Assembly: GCA_037043455.1 (NCBI GenBank)
Contig: JAWPHD010010373.1
Location: forward strand, 1 to 64,000
From: Cyrtodaria siliqua
Lineage: Eukaryota > Mollusca > Bivalvia > Adapedonta > Hiatellidae
DNA: 64,000 nt
Direction of reading: 5' to 3'
Notes under the pieces: generated by a model
Databases searched by the model: none
Seen by the model: the letters and a program-made list of their open reading frames with translations, nothing else
What the model was told of the DNA's origin: nothing
Position numbers and translations under genes: made by a program
Shown: positions 23,042 through 34,315 of the stretch, piece after piece
Position numbering within the stretch: position 1 is the stretch's first letter
Layout: each line of letters opens with the position of its first letter

Positions 23042-23723
23042 GGATGGTTAAACTCATGTACTATTGATTTTATGAATATTGAGTTCTGCTCAACCCGCGG
23101 CTAGAGGGCGTGAACGGTAGCTAGCATATTTCACTACCGTTCATGAACAGTCTCAATCAAACAGACTGCAATATTTCGTATGTTTTGTGCTCGGCCGTTT
23201 CCAAAGGTCCACTCTCATACTCTTTCTGTGAATACGACATTTCCTGTTGGATGTTTATGTCTCCGCATACTTTGTGAAGAGGAGATGTATTGTTTTGTGC
23301 AGTTTGTCGTCTGCCTGTCATCTGTATGTCAAAACTTTGTCCGGACTAGTTCTTCTGAACCCCTAGTAGGATTTCAAAGACGGAGTCGTGGCCATTTAAA
23401 TATTTTTGCGCATGGCATTGTCGTGTTCCGGTTGAATGTCTTAAAAGGTTTAATAAGCAATCATTGTCTGGAATAGTTCTCCTGAACTCCTGGCCGGATT
23501 GCAACGAAACTTGGAAAGGATGATCGATACTAAAAAAAGAGTATGATAATGGACCTTTGGAAACGGCCGAAAACGACACATACGAAATATTGCAGTCTCG
23601 GTTTGATTGAGACTGTTCATGAGCGGTAGTGAAATATGCTAGCTACCGCTCACGCCCTCTAGCCCCGGGTCGAGCAGAACTCAATATTAATAAAATCAAT
23701 AGTACTAAATTTTAACCATCACT
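23042..23723. mobile_element. Inverted-repeat element, ~185-bp arms
   Basis: The left arm 23042-23230 starts GATGGTTAAA..CATGTACTATTGATTTTAT. The right arm 23530-23723 ends ATAAAATCAATAGTACTAAA.TTTAACCATC. Both contain CGTTCATGAACAGTCTCAATC-like and GGCCGTTTCCAAAGGTCCA words. The right arm interrupts duplication 1: copy A reads GATCGATACTAAGCCTAG uninterrupted at about 8760-8777, while copy B has the arm after GATCGATACTAA with ACTAAGCCTAG repeated afterwards. This suggests insertion with a short duplication. Confidence 0.7.
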
Positions 23724-23870
23724 AAGCCTAGTTGCACATATCGGATGACGGAGTTATGGCCCTTTAAAAGCCTTGATACACACAATGTTTCCAGACTAGT
23801 TCTCCTGAACCTCTGGTCTGGAACTTAGTTGCGCATGTCGTCGTTCCAGTCGAATGATTTTTGGCGGATT

Positions 23871-24350
23871 TCTAGTTATTGGAGACCACTGTAATAACAA
23901 CACATCAAAATATTTTTTAAACTTTAATAGATTTGGCAAATATTGGGCGTGGCATGGATTGAAAAACAAGCCCCAAGCATGGAGTTTAACAATTGGGCTG
24001 CCGGTAAGCACAAAATACCATTATGGCAAGCCCTTACAGTAGAAAGCATTAAGCAATAAAGCAGATTGAATATTACAATAAATACAAGTGCACCAAATTA
24101 AATGTTCTTTATGAAAGCAACTTTTCTGATAAGCATTTAAGCAAGTGTTGAAAGCACGGTTGATATTCAAGCATAATTACAAGTGCACCGAATTCAATCA
24201 ATTCAAATGTTTTTTATCAGTTCGTACGGACAGCAAATTTGTATATAATTTATGTTTAGATTACAATTCAGTCTCTGGGTATACAGGAGCTGAATAAAGT
24301 TAAACCGAAACTTATATTTCCTTCCTTTCACACCTACGCTGCCCGCCATA
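23871..24350. other. Unassigned DNA within duplication copy B
   Basis: CAAGCATAATTACAAGTGCACC.AATT and AAAGCA repeat loosely near 24080-24210. There is no counterpart in copy A and no coding signal. Confidence 0.4.
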
Positions 24351-24406
24351 TGGATGGGCGCCCGGACACTCCAAGTCATAGAGTAGAGAGTCCAGGCGCC
24401 CATCCA
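24351..24406. repeat. Short GC-rich hairpin
   Basis: TGGATGGGCGCC.GGAC (24351-24367) pairs with GTCC.GGCGCCCATCCA (24390-24405) through one C/A mismatch, extended by ACTC/GAGA, with a ~14-base loop. It is much more GC-rich than its surroundings and absent from duplication copy A. Confidence 0.7.
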
Positions 24407-24769
24407 GTCAGTATTATTCTTAGTTGTATTACCTACACTATAGGCAAGCAAAAACTCCTACTGTTGATATGTATTGGTGTCCATTGCAATGGGCCCGGAA
24501 TAGTAATTCGGTTGAAAAAATATATATATTTCACTGGCTATCAATTCAAGGAGTATTTCCTACCTTATTGAATGAGATTATTGAGCGCATACACTATTAT
24601 TTATCTAGATTATTGACAGGGGTAATGGGCTCACAATCCACGCATGTCAGTTATCTGCATCCAAGCCGTTTGACCTGGAGGAATATAGTTTCAGGCAGGG
24701 ATTGAGAATTCAGGTGTCAAGAATCCGAATAACTAACGTGTCGTACTGAAAACCCAATTTATTTTATGT

Positions 24770-25127
24770 TTCGCCTCACGTGATTCCCGGGCAAGAATAG
24801 GTCCATTACTTATCAAGGCGGAGGGGTAAGATCCCCTCAAACATGTCCATTTTGTCATTTTTGCTAAGTTCATTAAATTATCACCATCCCTCTATTGATG
24901 CATGTGATACTAGAGAGGTGGCATAAAACAATGAATATGGTTCCAGCGAAAAATGGAGAGTTTACAATAACATTTGCAGCTACTCTGCATTTTTGTATAT
25001 GAGAAGGTTCTAGGCCCATTCCGCATAGTTTTATCTAGATGTAAATGAAGAGTGGACATATAATGTACATTGCTGTTGGCGCCATATAACCTATTTGCGT
25101 TGGTGCGCCGTAAAACCACAATTCAGT
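24770..25127 (+). mobile_element. ~415-bp retroposon family, copy inside duplication 1B
   Basis: It is orthologous by position to 9371-9727, so this insertion predates the segmental duplication. It ends GGCGCCATATAACC..GTGCGCCGTAAAACC then AATTCAGTTCAA. Confidence 0.75.
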
Positions 25128-26415
25128 TCAATTTGTTTTTCGTTTTTCTTGATTTTTATGATATTACAAATATAATTATAGTCGTTTTCATTTATTTGCT
25201 AATAGTGTACGTTCAACGCGCTCGATTTGTATATTTCATTTTGATAGCATGTAGTCTACTTTTAAGAAATAGTTGATATAGGTATGGACCTTGACATAAT
25301 ACGAAGCAATCCAGGACACATTATCTTAATCTTGGTAAGAACAATGAGCAATGTAACTATTGTATTTGTTAATGTAGAGAATTCAGAATGGAAACAAGGA
25401 CATGGCATTAGTGAATCAACGGTCGACAGCGTAGTTTTCGGTTAATTAGTGATTTATTTATTATCCTCATGCGACTAAGATAAGGGTTTTCACTAGAACA
25501 TATACTTTAGAATAAATACTTATTGTTGACAGCGTTACAATTGACACTATCGTTCGTTTAGTCCTGTGTGGCGGCTGTAAAATGTCGCCCCGACTACATA
25601 TCAAAATTGTTATTACTTACTGGTCCTTTAAAATCATCACGCCCAATGTGAGTGCCTTTAAAGTAGAATACCGCTTTAGCCGGTGCTTGGGCGTAAGAGA
25701 TGTTGAACCTTATATTAACTCTCATGAACAGACACAAACAAACCGAGTCTGTTAGTTTTCTTGTTTGTGTTTGTTGCTTCCAGGGGATTCCCTTTTTAGT
25801 ATTATTAGACGAACATTTTACTGACACGTAACAAGCATCGTCAGATAAAGTATTATTTATTATTCTGGATACAAGTCTCACGTGACATATAAAGCATTTC
25901 TATGAATAAGCCCTGCTGGAGTAATACATATTGTATCTGATGTTTGGTCTGGGGATATCAGTGTCAAACTAGTTACAAAACAGTGTGGTTTATTAAAATT
26001 GTGTGACCGTGGCGATGCATTGATGGCAGACCAATAGCTCTTTAATCAATCATTTGACAACGCAACTTGTTACTCAAAGTATAATTCCACCATTCAAAAA
26101 CAAACGATTTTCGAGGCGGGAAATTTAGGAAACAAGTCAAATAGCACATGTACTCATTGATGTTGAACGGATCATGGAACGAGTCAATAACTTTAGAATC
26201 ATATTCGTCGTGTGAGACCGATAAATTGGTTTTAAGAGAGTTAGTATGAAAGATGTGGAGAAGTAGTGTGGATTTGTCAAATCTACAGTCTCCCCTTATA
26301 CAAGATGATGATTCTGGAACGTAAAATAGTAAGTTGTGTATGTTGCTAGATGTATTAGTAAATTGTTGATCATAAGTTGGAACGAATGGTATTGTCTTGT
26401 TGATCTATTGATTGT

Positions 26416-27297
26416 TAGTGTTTATATGTGAAGCAAGAACATATTCGTATGTCACTGTTATACGCCGTTTGCGAAGAACCAACCAATTACGAATTCCGAA
26501 ACGGAGGGGCCATTTACGAATATTCTTATTTATTGTATTTTATCAAATAAAAACACATACAAATGCTTGTTTTCGTAATTTTAGTTCAAACATGTTTGGT
26601 TTTATAAATAAAAAGCTTCTGGAATAAACAGAGTAGCCTACAGTATGTTAAAAATCACAAATCGTGATGTTCGGATTTCAGAATACTGTAGGATCTGAAA
26701 AGTCCATGTAGAACGATCTTTTTAACCCTGTTTAATAGTATTGAGGCCGTTGCAATCTTTCCTTTATTATTAATTCAATAATAAGATTTATAGAATGGTA
26801 TTACCAGAAACTGTAAATAGCCTTAGGTTAGGGTACTTGGAGAAAAGAATCGTCAACGCTACAAAGAGAAGGGACATGCGCAGTGAAGCAGCCTTCACAA
26901 AATGGCGTTTTGAGTAGCAGACTCAGATGGGTGTAGCAAATCATCAAAAGACGACCAATGGTAGGAAGATGGTAACTGTCCATTGAATATGTGTGGTACA
27001 ACGACTTGTTTTATGTTGATTTATATGTTTAGAATACTTCCAGGTTATGAAGGTGTGATGAAATTAAATGCGAGGCAGTTGGCTTTGCCGAGTTGGTGGG
27101 TGGGGCACCTGTAGTAAATATCTTATAAATTTGCTTTTTTATTATCTGATGTTCAATATTGCTGCATATGATGCTCGCCAAAAAGGAAAAATAACATAAT
27201 ATTGTCGTTTATCACACTGTCACTATATTTGTATCATGCTATCGTTCGGAACGTTTGGTAAAGGATTTGTTATTCATCGATCTTGCCATTTACCACA
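26416..27297. other. Unassigned interval
   Basis: 26422-26460 continues duplication similarity with 12112-12150. CGAATTC..GGAGGGGCCATTTACGAAT near 26490 resembles 54250-54275. No gene is recognised. Confidence 0.4.
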
Positions 27298-28266
27298 CCA
27301 GTACATGCACTAGCGGATCCAGGGGGGCGCGCTAAAAATTCCGGATCATACATGTATGTCCATGTTACTGTAGATAAAATATCAAACAATTTCGTTGCAC
27401 GCCCTCAGTATACATTTTTTTCTCGCTCGCTCGGCGCATCTAACGAGTGGTTTAATTAACACATTGTTAAATCCTTTTATTTGAAAACGGACTTTTTTAT
27501 TCATACATGTATGTCCATGTTACTGTAGATAAAATATCAAACAATTTCGATGCACGCCCTCAGTATAAAAAAAATTCTCGCTCGGCGCATAATGGCTAAT
27601 GAGTGGTTTAATTAACACATTGTTAAATCCTTTTAATTGAAAACAGACTTTTTAATTCATACATGTATGTCCATGTTACTGTAGATAAAATATCAAACAA
27701 TTTCGATGCACGCCCGCAGTATAAAAAATGATCTGGCTCGCTTCGCTCGCTCGACGCATAATGGCTAATGAGTGGTTTAATTAACACATTGTTAAATCCT
27801 TTTATTTGAAAACGGACTTTTTTATTCATACATGTATGTCCATTTTACTGCAAATAAAATATCAAACAATTTCGTTGCACGCCCACAGTATAATTTTTTT
27901 TTTTTGCTCGCTTCGCTCGCTCGACGCATAATGGCTAATGAGTGGTTTAATTAACACATTGTTAAATTCTTTTATTTGAAAACGGACTTTTTTTTATTCA
28001 TACATGTATGTCCATGTTACTGTAGATAAAATATCAAACAATTTCAATGCACGCACTAAGTATAAAAAAAATTATCGCTCGCTCAACGCATAGTGGCTAA
28101 TGAGTGGTTTAATTAACACATTGTTAAATCCTTCCATTTGAAAACGGAATTGTTTACCCTATCAATGCATTACCGCAACCGTTTTATGAGGCTAGTGACA
28201 GACCCAAAATTGACTAAAAACTTACGCCCCACCTAACCTGAAATCCTGGATCCGCCCCATGTACTG
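27298..28266. mobile_element. Element with terminal inverted repeats enclosing a five-unit tandem array
   Basis: CCAGTACATG..GCGGATCCAGG (27298-27323) is inverted at 28245-28266 (CCTGGATCCGCCCCATGTACTG). Inside, CATACATGTATGTCCATGTTACTG recurs at about 27347, 27502, 27658, 27827 and 27999, giving units of 155-172 bp. Each unit has ATAAAATATCAAACAATTTC and TGAGTGGTTTAATTAACACA. The GGATCCAGGGGGG end is, from memory, common in invertebrate repeats. No transposase frame, so non-autonomous. Confidence 0.7.
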
Positions 28267-28945
28267 TACTGAAGTCTGTTCTGACATAATACCCTGATCA
28301 TGTCATCCGATTGAAATTTGTCTCTGAATTTTTATTTATTCATTGGAATCACTGCCAGTGTGTGAAACTTTCTAAAAGATATCCCGTGGCGTATAATCCC
28401 CCAAATATAACTTGTGGTGAACAAATCTGTCTCATTCATTATTTTTCGTGCAACAGACATCAAGTTTCACAAAGAAAATATTTTTAACATGTTTAAGAAA
28501 ATTCATCAAGTTCTACAGTCAGGTCCAGAGGGGTCCTGCTACACACGCAGAGCTATGTAAAATTAACTGTGTTGTGAAACGGTTGACGTCTTTGTGTGCT
28601 TTTTTTACATACAGACTTTTATAGATGCAACCTAGACCGTGTATATAAAAAAGTGTCTAGACGTTTATAGACTTGCATTCTTCCCCGCAAATAAGCATGA
28701 GGTCTCATGCAATCTCAAGTTTTTGGTGCTAATTAAGGTCAGGATTTTTAGTTATTTCATGATTCTTTCAGATGATGAAATAATTTCAAAATATTTTATA
28801 CTGATTAAAAAAAATATAAATAAAAATTGTTTACCGCCAGCTCCACATTCAAAACAGACGGCGAATATAGCCGGTTACGGGCTATTAGAGACAACCCTGC
28901 TAGTAGTGCTTTATTATAAGAATCTTTCATGGGTATCCGATGAAG
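28267..28945. other. Unassigned interval
   Basis: A ~400-base open frame crosses 28640-29037 but spans the hairpin at 28946. It has no recognisable residues and lacks splice or codon support. Confidence 0.4.
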
Positions 28946-29028
28946 ATAGGGAATCCCAACCCTCGGTATACGTGTTTTTATCGGAACCGAGGCTTAAAAC
29001 ACTTAAACCGAGGGTTGGAATTCCCTAT
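28946..29028. repeat. Hairpin with 22-bp arms
   Basis: ATAGGGAATCCCAACCCTCGGT (28946-28967) pairs with 29007-29028 with one or two mismatches. The interior also pairs (GTGTTTT against AAAACAC; CGGAACCG), so the whole ~83 bp forms one long stem. Confidence 0.75.
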
Positions 29029-29469
29029 TTGAACTGAATACACATGATAGATTCTTTTTCTTGCAAATCAGAGACATGTTATGCATTGACGCCGCCAGCT
29101 ACTATCGTTTTGCATGTTTTTCGGTATACCAGATGTTGGCACGCATGAATTTTATCTCGACCCTAGGGTGAGATGGAAATATCTAGCCTCTGTAAAATGA
29201 CGGATATCCTTGTCCGGTACGCAAGAAAATCTGATCTATCGAGGACACAAAAATTAGTTGGCAAGCACACTGGCTCCGTGATTTTTTAAACCCTTTTCTA
29301 AGAACTGGAACGGGTATAAAATGTGTGCCTGTAGTAATATAACCCTAAACTCAATTTGCTGTACATGCACCTATGCACAAAATTGATTTAATTTGAAATG
29401 TGCAACCTTTTAATGTCCCGCAACAAAGTGAAGTGGGCATTTCAAAATCAAATGTTGTGATGCTTGGAT
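29029..29469. other. Unassigned interval
   Basis: Nothing recognised. Confidence 0.5.
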
Positions 29470-29995
29470 TTCCACTTAATCGTCCGGATACAAAATTGCG
29501 TACCTGTTTTTGACCTAATAACTTCATGTGTGACCTTGACCTTTGAGGTACCGACCTGGGTTTTGCGCGCGACACATTGTCTTGTTATAATGGTGATCAC
29601 TTGTACCAAGTTATTTAAAAATCCCTGCAGGGGTTGTGACGTTACGGTCCGGACACGAAATTGCGTACCTGTTTTTGACCTATGAAGTTCAAGTGTGACC
29701 TTGACCTTGAGGTACGGACCTGGGTTTTGCGCACGACAGATCGTCTTGTTATGGTGATCACTTGTGCCAAGTTAATTAAAAATTCCTGCAGGGGTTGTGA
29801 CGTTACGGTCCAGACACGAAATTGCGTACCTGTTTTTGACCTATGAACTTAAAGTGTGACCTTGACCTTTGATGTACGGATCTGGGTTTTGCGCGCGACA
29901 CATCGTCTTGTTATGGTGATCACTTGTGCCAAGTTAATTAAAAATCCATGCAGGGGGTTCTGAAGTTACAGTCCGGACGCGGAATGACGGACGGA
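29470..29995 (-). repeat. AGGTCA-type tandem array, ~163-bp unit, three copies
   Basis: GCGTACCTGTTTTTGACCT starts units at about 29498, 29662 and 29824. Each carries TGACCTTGACCT (inverted AGGTCAAGGTCA) and GTGATCACTTGT.CCAAGTTA. It is the reverse-orientation relative of 35225-35970 and 56815-57150. Confidence 0.85.
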
Positions 29996-30786
29996 CGGTA
30001 CGATTACTATATGCCCCCGAAACCTTTGATGCTTTCCTTCCAGATAAGCAATCTCTAACAGGGTCTTTGTATCATGTCAGTGTGTGTGGTAGTATCTTAC
30101 TTGAGCAAGGTACTCTGAAAGTGTGCCAGCCTTCGGTGTGAAAGTATGCCAGTCTTCGGAGGGGATGTGTCGGTCCTGTGTGCAAGCAGAACAATGTGCA
30201 GCCAATACTCGTTGCTTCTGTGTCAGCTTGATTCACGTCCGTAAACATTCCCCGGAAGAGTGGTTGCTCATACAGTGCTCCAGATAAGACGCATATATTT
30301 ATTTATTGTATACTTAGTTTCATATTGTCCCGTTTAGTTTGCATTGAGCTAAGTGTGCAATATTCTACGATATTGCACACATTGATATTGCACCGGAACT
30401 TTTGCTCGTGCTTGCTAAGAGCCGCGAAATAGAAATAAGGAACTACTTTCAAATAAAAATAACGGAATCCTTGGTATAGTGTCAACAAAAAAATACGTGT
30501 TTTTTTTTTCAACCTTTTATGGCAGAAATTGATAAAATAATTGAAATGGTCACTCACCCACTGTTTTTAACGTTATCAAGTGGTAAACAAACTTTAGAAA
30601 ATCGCTTGATGTTTTTAATGACGTCATCCGACGTCGTTTTCGCGCAAACTAATCATCCACACAAAATGAAACTGAATGACAAGATGGGAATTCCATCAAA
30701 AGCTATAAAAATAACACAAATACAACGAAAAGTAATAGTCATACAATTAACATTGATCGAAAACAATATGAAAGTATGCAATAAAA
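29996..30786. other. Unassigned interval
   Basis: CAGTGCTCCAGATAAGACGCAT near 30274 recurs next to the foldback at 31690-32105. An open frame at 30519-30887 runs into the hairpin and is not credible as a gene. Confidence 0.4.
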
Positions 30787-30906
30787 AGGTTATTGAATTT
30801 GTATGGCTAAATATTACTTGGAACTCGTTGTTTTGGCGCAGGACTCTTTGTCCTTTGCCAAAACAACTCGTTCCAAGTAATATTTAGCCATACAAATCTA
30901 ATAACC
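30787..30906. repeat. Long near-perfect hairpin, ~57-bp arms, 7-base loop
   Basis: 30787-30843 pairs with 30851-30906 with about five mismatches. AAATATTACTTGGAAC opposes GTTCCAAGTAATATTT, and TGTTTTGGC opposes GCCAAAACA around a CTCTTTG loop. If transcribed it would form a stable double-stranded RNA hairpin. No matching copy is seen elsewhere in the window. Confidence 0.85.
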
Positions 30907-31689
30907 TATGATATAATCGCCGATAAATATGGAGAACCAAATACCCACGTACACACAACTTAATAGCTTAGAAAAGTAGAGTGCGCCCAACCATACTCAG
31001 TGGATGCTTATTGAAGTTTGAGGTACTGAATGACAGTCAAGTGCAGAATTTTACTTACGTTTCGTTAGATGCTTGCAAGAAAATAGAAATTGCCTTTTTT
31101 TGTCAGCTATTTGACACAAATTAATCAATAATGCCCTTAAATATATATTCATTCAACATTGCTTCTGTCTCTTTTTTTTTTAAAGTGGGAGATGAAATAT
31201 GCAATGTTTTTTATGGTAATGACTAATGAATATAAAAAGGTTTTGGACCAGGGTATATAGAGTCATATAAAAATAAAACTAGTGGACAGAATTTAAGTAT
31301 CTTTTTTTAGTAACCAAGGTCTACCCTACCCGGTTAATTTGGTACCAGAAACATTAAATTCCAAACAAGATTTGATTTTAAAAAAATATCGCGAACACAC
31401 ATTCGAGTAACCAATAAAAAGATTATTATTTTTTCGCAAACTTCCATTGTAAACGATAATTATTGTTGATTGTTGGTCTATTGTGAATTATCAACTGAGA
31501 TAATAAGGGTTATGGTCGAATGTCAAGGTTCAGAGATCATTGTAAGGGTTCGAACACTGCCATGGTCGAAAACTTTTTTTACAGAGTATACCTTTTACAA
31601 AACTTGTTTATAAAACTTGTTTTCCAAAATACGCATAAGTTTGTAATTTGTAAATGTAAATACATAAAAAAAAAAAAAACATGCATATA
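30907..31689. other. Unassigned AT-rich interval
   Basis: Nothing recognised. Confidence 0.5.
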
Positions 31690-32105
31690 TTGTGCTGAAA
31701 GCTTATCTGGAGCACTGCATATGAACTCTGAAGACATCACCCAATACCTGCTTAAATAACAATAACTGGATTTTAATTGACTGAACCCTGAATTATACCA
31801 CACCATAAACTCACCAAAGAAAATTTATAAACTTGGAAATATGGAACCAGATTACAGATGACAGCAAGCTATTTCGAGAGAAAAACATTAAACATGTCAG
31901 AGGGAACATGACTAGATCGGCATGATATTTTTTTCTTTGGTGAGTTTTATGTATGCATGTGTGGTATATAAGGCTTAAATTAGTTGTTTATTCAGGCATT
32001 GCGTGATGTCTTCAGAAACCTGCATATGGAGTTGTGCCACATACTCTACCTACTTTATAAAGGGGATTCTAGCTCTGCAGTGCTCCAGATAGACTGCGCA
32101 TCCAT
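31690..32105. mobile_element. Foldback element bounded by CAGTGCTCCAGATA
   Basis: The left end AGCTTATCTGGAGCACTGCATATG (from about 31698) is inverted at 32078-32092 and in CTGCATATGGAGTT near 32020. ACTCTGAAGACATCACCCAAT inverts to GTGATGTCTTCAGAA, and AAACTCACCAAAGAAAA (31807) inverts to TTTTCTTTGGTGAGTTTTA (31932). The loop is ~110 bp. The arms are diverged. Confidence 0.65.
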
Positions 32106-32275
32106 GTAAATTACGTGATATTTCAGAGTCTTCATTTTATTTTAATTCACTCCATACCATATACGGACGTAATTTTCCAGGTACGCTATTTCTTTTGAAA
32201 CGATGCGTATCTTGGTAGCTTATTTTTGCCAATCAGAGTTTTTGTGGTGCACAGCATACTTTTCAGGAGACAGCT
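32106..32275. other. Unassigned interval
   Basis: Nothing recognised. Confidence 0.5.
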
Positions 32276-32424
32276 TTACTGATTGTATGAAACCGCGTCA
32301 CCAGTTATTTACAGTTTTCTCTCTTTGGTTCTGTTTTCACGAGACCGCTTTATTGATTGTATGAAACCGCGTCACCAGTTATTTACAGTTTCTATCTTTG
32401 GTTCTGTTTCTCATTTTTTCCCTG
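32276..32424 (+). repeat. Local ~73-bp tandem duplication
   Basis: GATTGTATGAAACCGCGTCA and CCAGTTATTTACAGTTT recur at about 32281 and 32354 with few differences, indicating a recent two-copy duplication. Confidence 0.85.
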
Positions 32425-33057
32425 TAATATTGGTACGGGTTCACTGAGCATTTACCGCCAATTTGTTATGCAAAACAATAGTAAATTTGCCGATGTTTTT
32501 TGGCGTGGACTGCAAGCGATGAGAACAATTAAAAAAAGAGAGACCCGCTAATTGTTCGTACCATTTTAATGGACATTATTTCCAATCGCGGGAAGTGTCT
32601 GAAAACCAAAAATTACACCCAGGTATAGGTTGGCTAGTAGTAGCTGACCCCTAAAATCACACATACATGTGCAGTCAATGTTTATGAGCGTTAGGGATCT
32701 ATATTTACATTATTGATAGCACATTTTTCCGACAGTCACTTGCACTTTTGGTCATATTAAACTATAGCAGCAAGGACAAGATTTAAAGCTATGCTTAAGG
32801 GTTCAAATAAGAATGCAAAACCGTAAAACACTTTTCAAGAAAGTAATTTGGTTGCAGGCTGACGGGCATTCAAAGAATAACACTTTTCATTGCTGTATGT
32901 ATCGTGTGACATGGTCCATTGTGAGAGGTAATTTTCAAAACAGACTAAAAACTAAGCAGAACCAGTAATTTTTAACTGATCTACAAATAGACAGACTATA
33001 ATAAATATATTGAATAAAACTGCATCTTTATATGTTAATAGCTGTACTGATCAGAGA
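32425..33057. other. Unassigned interval
   Basis: Nothing recognised. Confidence 0.5.
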
Positions 33058-33690
33058 TCAGCAGAGCTTATGGCCACGTCTAAAAATAGATTTTTAAAAA
33101 CAAGTTTATAGAGACTACTTCTTGAAAACTGTAAATAATATTGATATGGGACTTTTTCTAAAATGATCAGCATGACATGATGTTGATCCTTGTCAAAATT
33201 TATTTGGATTTGACATTAAACATGGCCACCAGTGGCCATCTTTGTTTGTTTACATAAGAGTTATATAGTAGAAACTTGTAGCGACTACTCCTCTGAAACT
33301 ACTTGACGGATTTTCATGAAACTTCACAGGAATGTTGCTCTTGATGTCTAATTGATCCCAGCAAAATTTAGGTCGGCCGGAAATTCAACACGGCCCCTTG
33401 GCTAAAAATATATTTTTTTAAAAACAAGGTTTTAGCGACTACTTCTTGAAAACTATAAGTGATATTGATATGGGACTTTTTCTAAACTGATCAGCTTGAC
33501 ATGATGTTGATCCTTGTCGAAGATTATTTTGATTCGACCGACATTAAACATGGCCGCTAGTGGCCATCTTTGTTACTACTTTGAAACTACTTGACAGATT
33601 TTTATAAAACTTCACAGAAATGCTGATATAGCTATCAAAACCTATCAGTATAGCTTGAAAGTCATTGACCTCTTGTTTAATAATAACAAT
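33058..33690 (+). repeat. Dispersed ~326-bp tandem repeat, second copy
   Basis: It has the same units as at 1-647, with phases at about 33105, 33277 and 33430. The fourth half-unit is truncated near 33572. Confidence 0.8.
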
Positions 33691-33868
33691 TTAATAATTG
33701 AATTTTAACCCACAATGGCTTGCATCAAGAAATAACATAAAGTATATTTGTGTTTTACAACAATACTATTAACGACTATGACAAAGTAGTTTGGCTTTAA
33801 ATTGCATTTTTTTTAATGCTATTTTAAGTATACCCATGCGCGCAGTTTGCTAATACAAATTGTCACAG

Positions 33869-33960
33869 TGTCGGTGCCCAGACTCGAGCATTAACATCTT
33901 TTCCAGGCTGTGATGAATGGCCATGATATACATATGGATTTTTGAAGATGACATGTACTG
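33869..33960 (+). other. Exon-like segment, copy 1
   Basis: It is bounded by an AG acceptor (TGTCACAG) and a strong donor, CTG/GTAAGTAG. It begins TGTCGGTGCCCAGACTCG and contains ATGATATACATATGGATTTT. All three frames hit stops, so it is non-coding or decayed. Its flanks resemble those of copy 2 at 40281, so exon and intron were duplicated together. Expression is unknown. Confidence 0.35.
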
Positions 33961-34058
33961 GTAAGTAGATGCTCACAAATAACTAGCACTCCTTTCTATT
34001 TGGTTTCAGAACTAGAACATTTTGACCTCAAATTCAACTTGTTTTACTTACGGTGTGG

Positions 34059-34304
34059 TAACCGGAGGCCCTGGGTTCACCATACTCCGTGGTGCCACTG
34101 AGTTCCGTCGGTGTGTTCTTGGGCAAGACACTTTCCCTTAGCCTCGTCCGTCGGATGGGGACGTAAACCGATCTATCCTTCGAGCATGTTAAAGAACCAT
34201 AGGAATCTATTCGATAATAAGAGTAGGGCAGGTTCCCGGATTCCTCTGTCTGGGGCGGCTCTAAATAACTATACTGTGTTGATGAGCCGTTAAACAACAT
34301 TCAA
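34059..34304 (+). mobile_element. tRNA-derived SINE, 5'-truncated, 11-bp target-site duplication
   Basis: It starts inside the tRNA-like head (AACCGGAGGCCCTGGGTTCA) and matches 4935-5213 including TTCTTGGGCAAGACACTTTC and the GAGCCGTTAAACAACATTCA end. It lacks ~40 bp internally, near CGTAAACCG. TTACGGTGTGG flanks it at 34048-34058 and 34305-34315. Confidence 0.85.
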
Positions 34305-34315
34305 TTACGGTGTGG

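Larger units (their letters stand above)
23240..26415 (+). repeat. Segmental duplication 1, copy B
   Basis: Direct-orientation partner of 8420-11000. It includes a tandem repeat block (23260-23870), a second retroposon copy and the CAGACTC module. Substitutions and small indels are scattered evenly, as expected of an old duplication rather than recent conversion. Confidence 0.85.

Noticed and set aside
28639..29037. 132-codon open frame
   Set aside because: It runs through a hairpin, has no recognisable residues, and its composition is that of AT-rich non-coding DNA.
30519..30887. 122-codon open frame
   Set aside because: Its last third is one arm and loop of the long hairpin, so openness there is not protein constraint.
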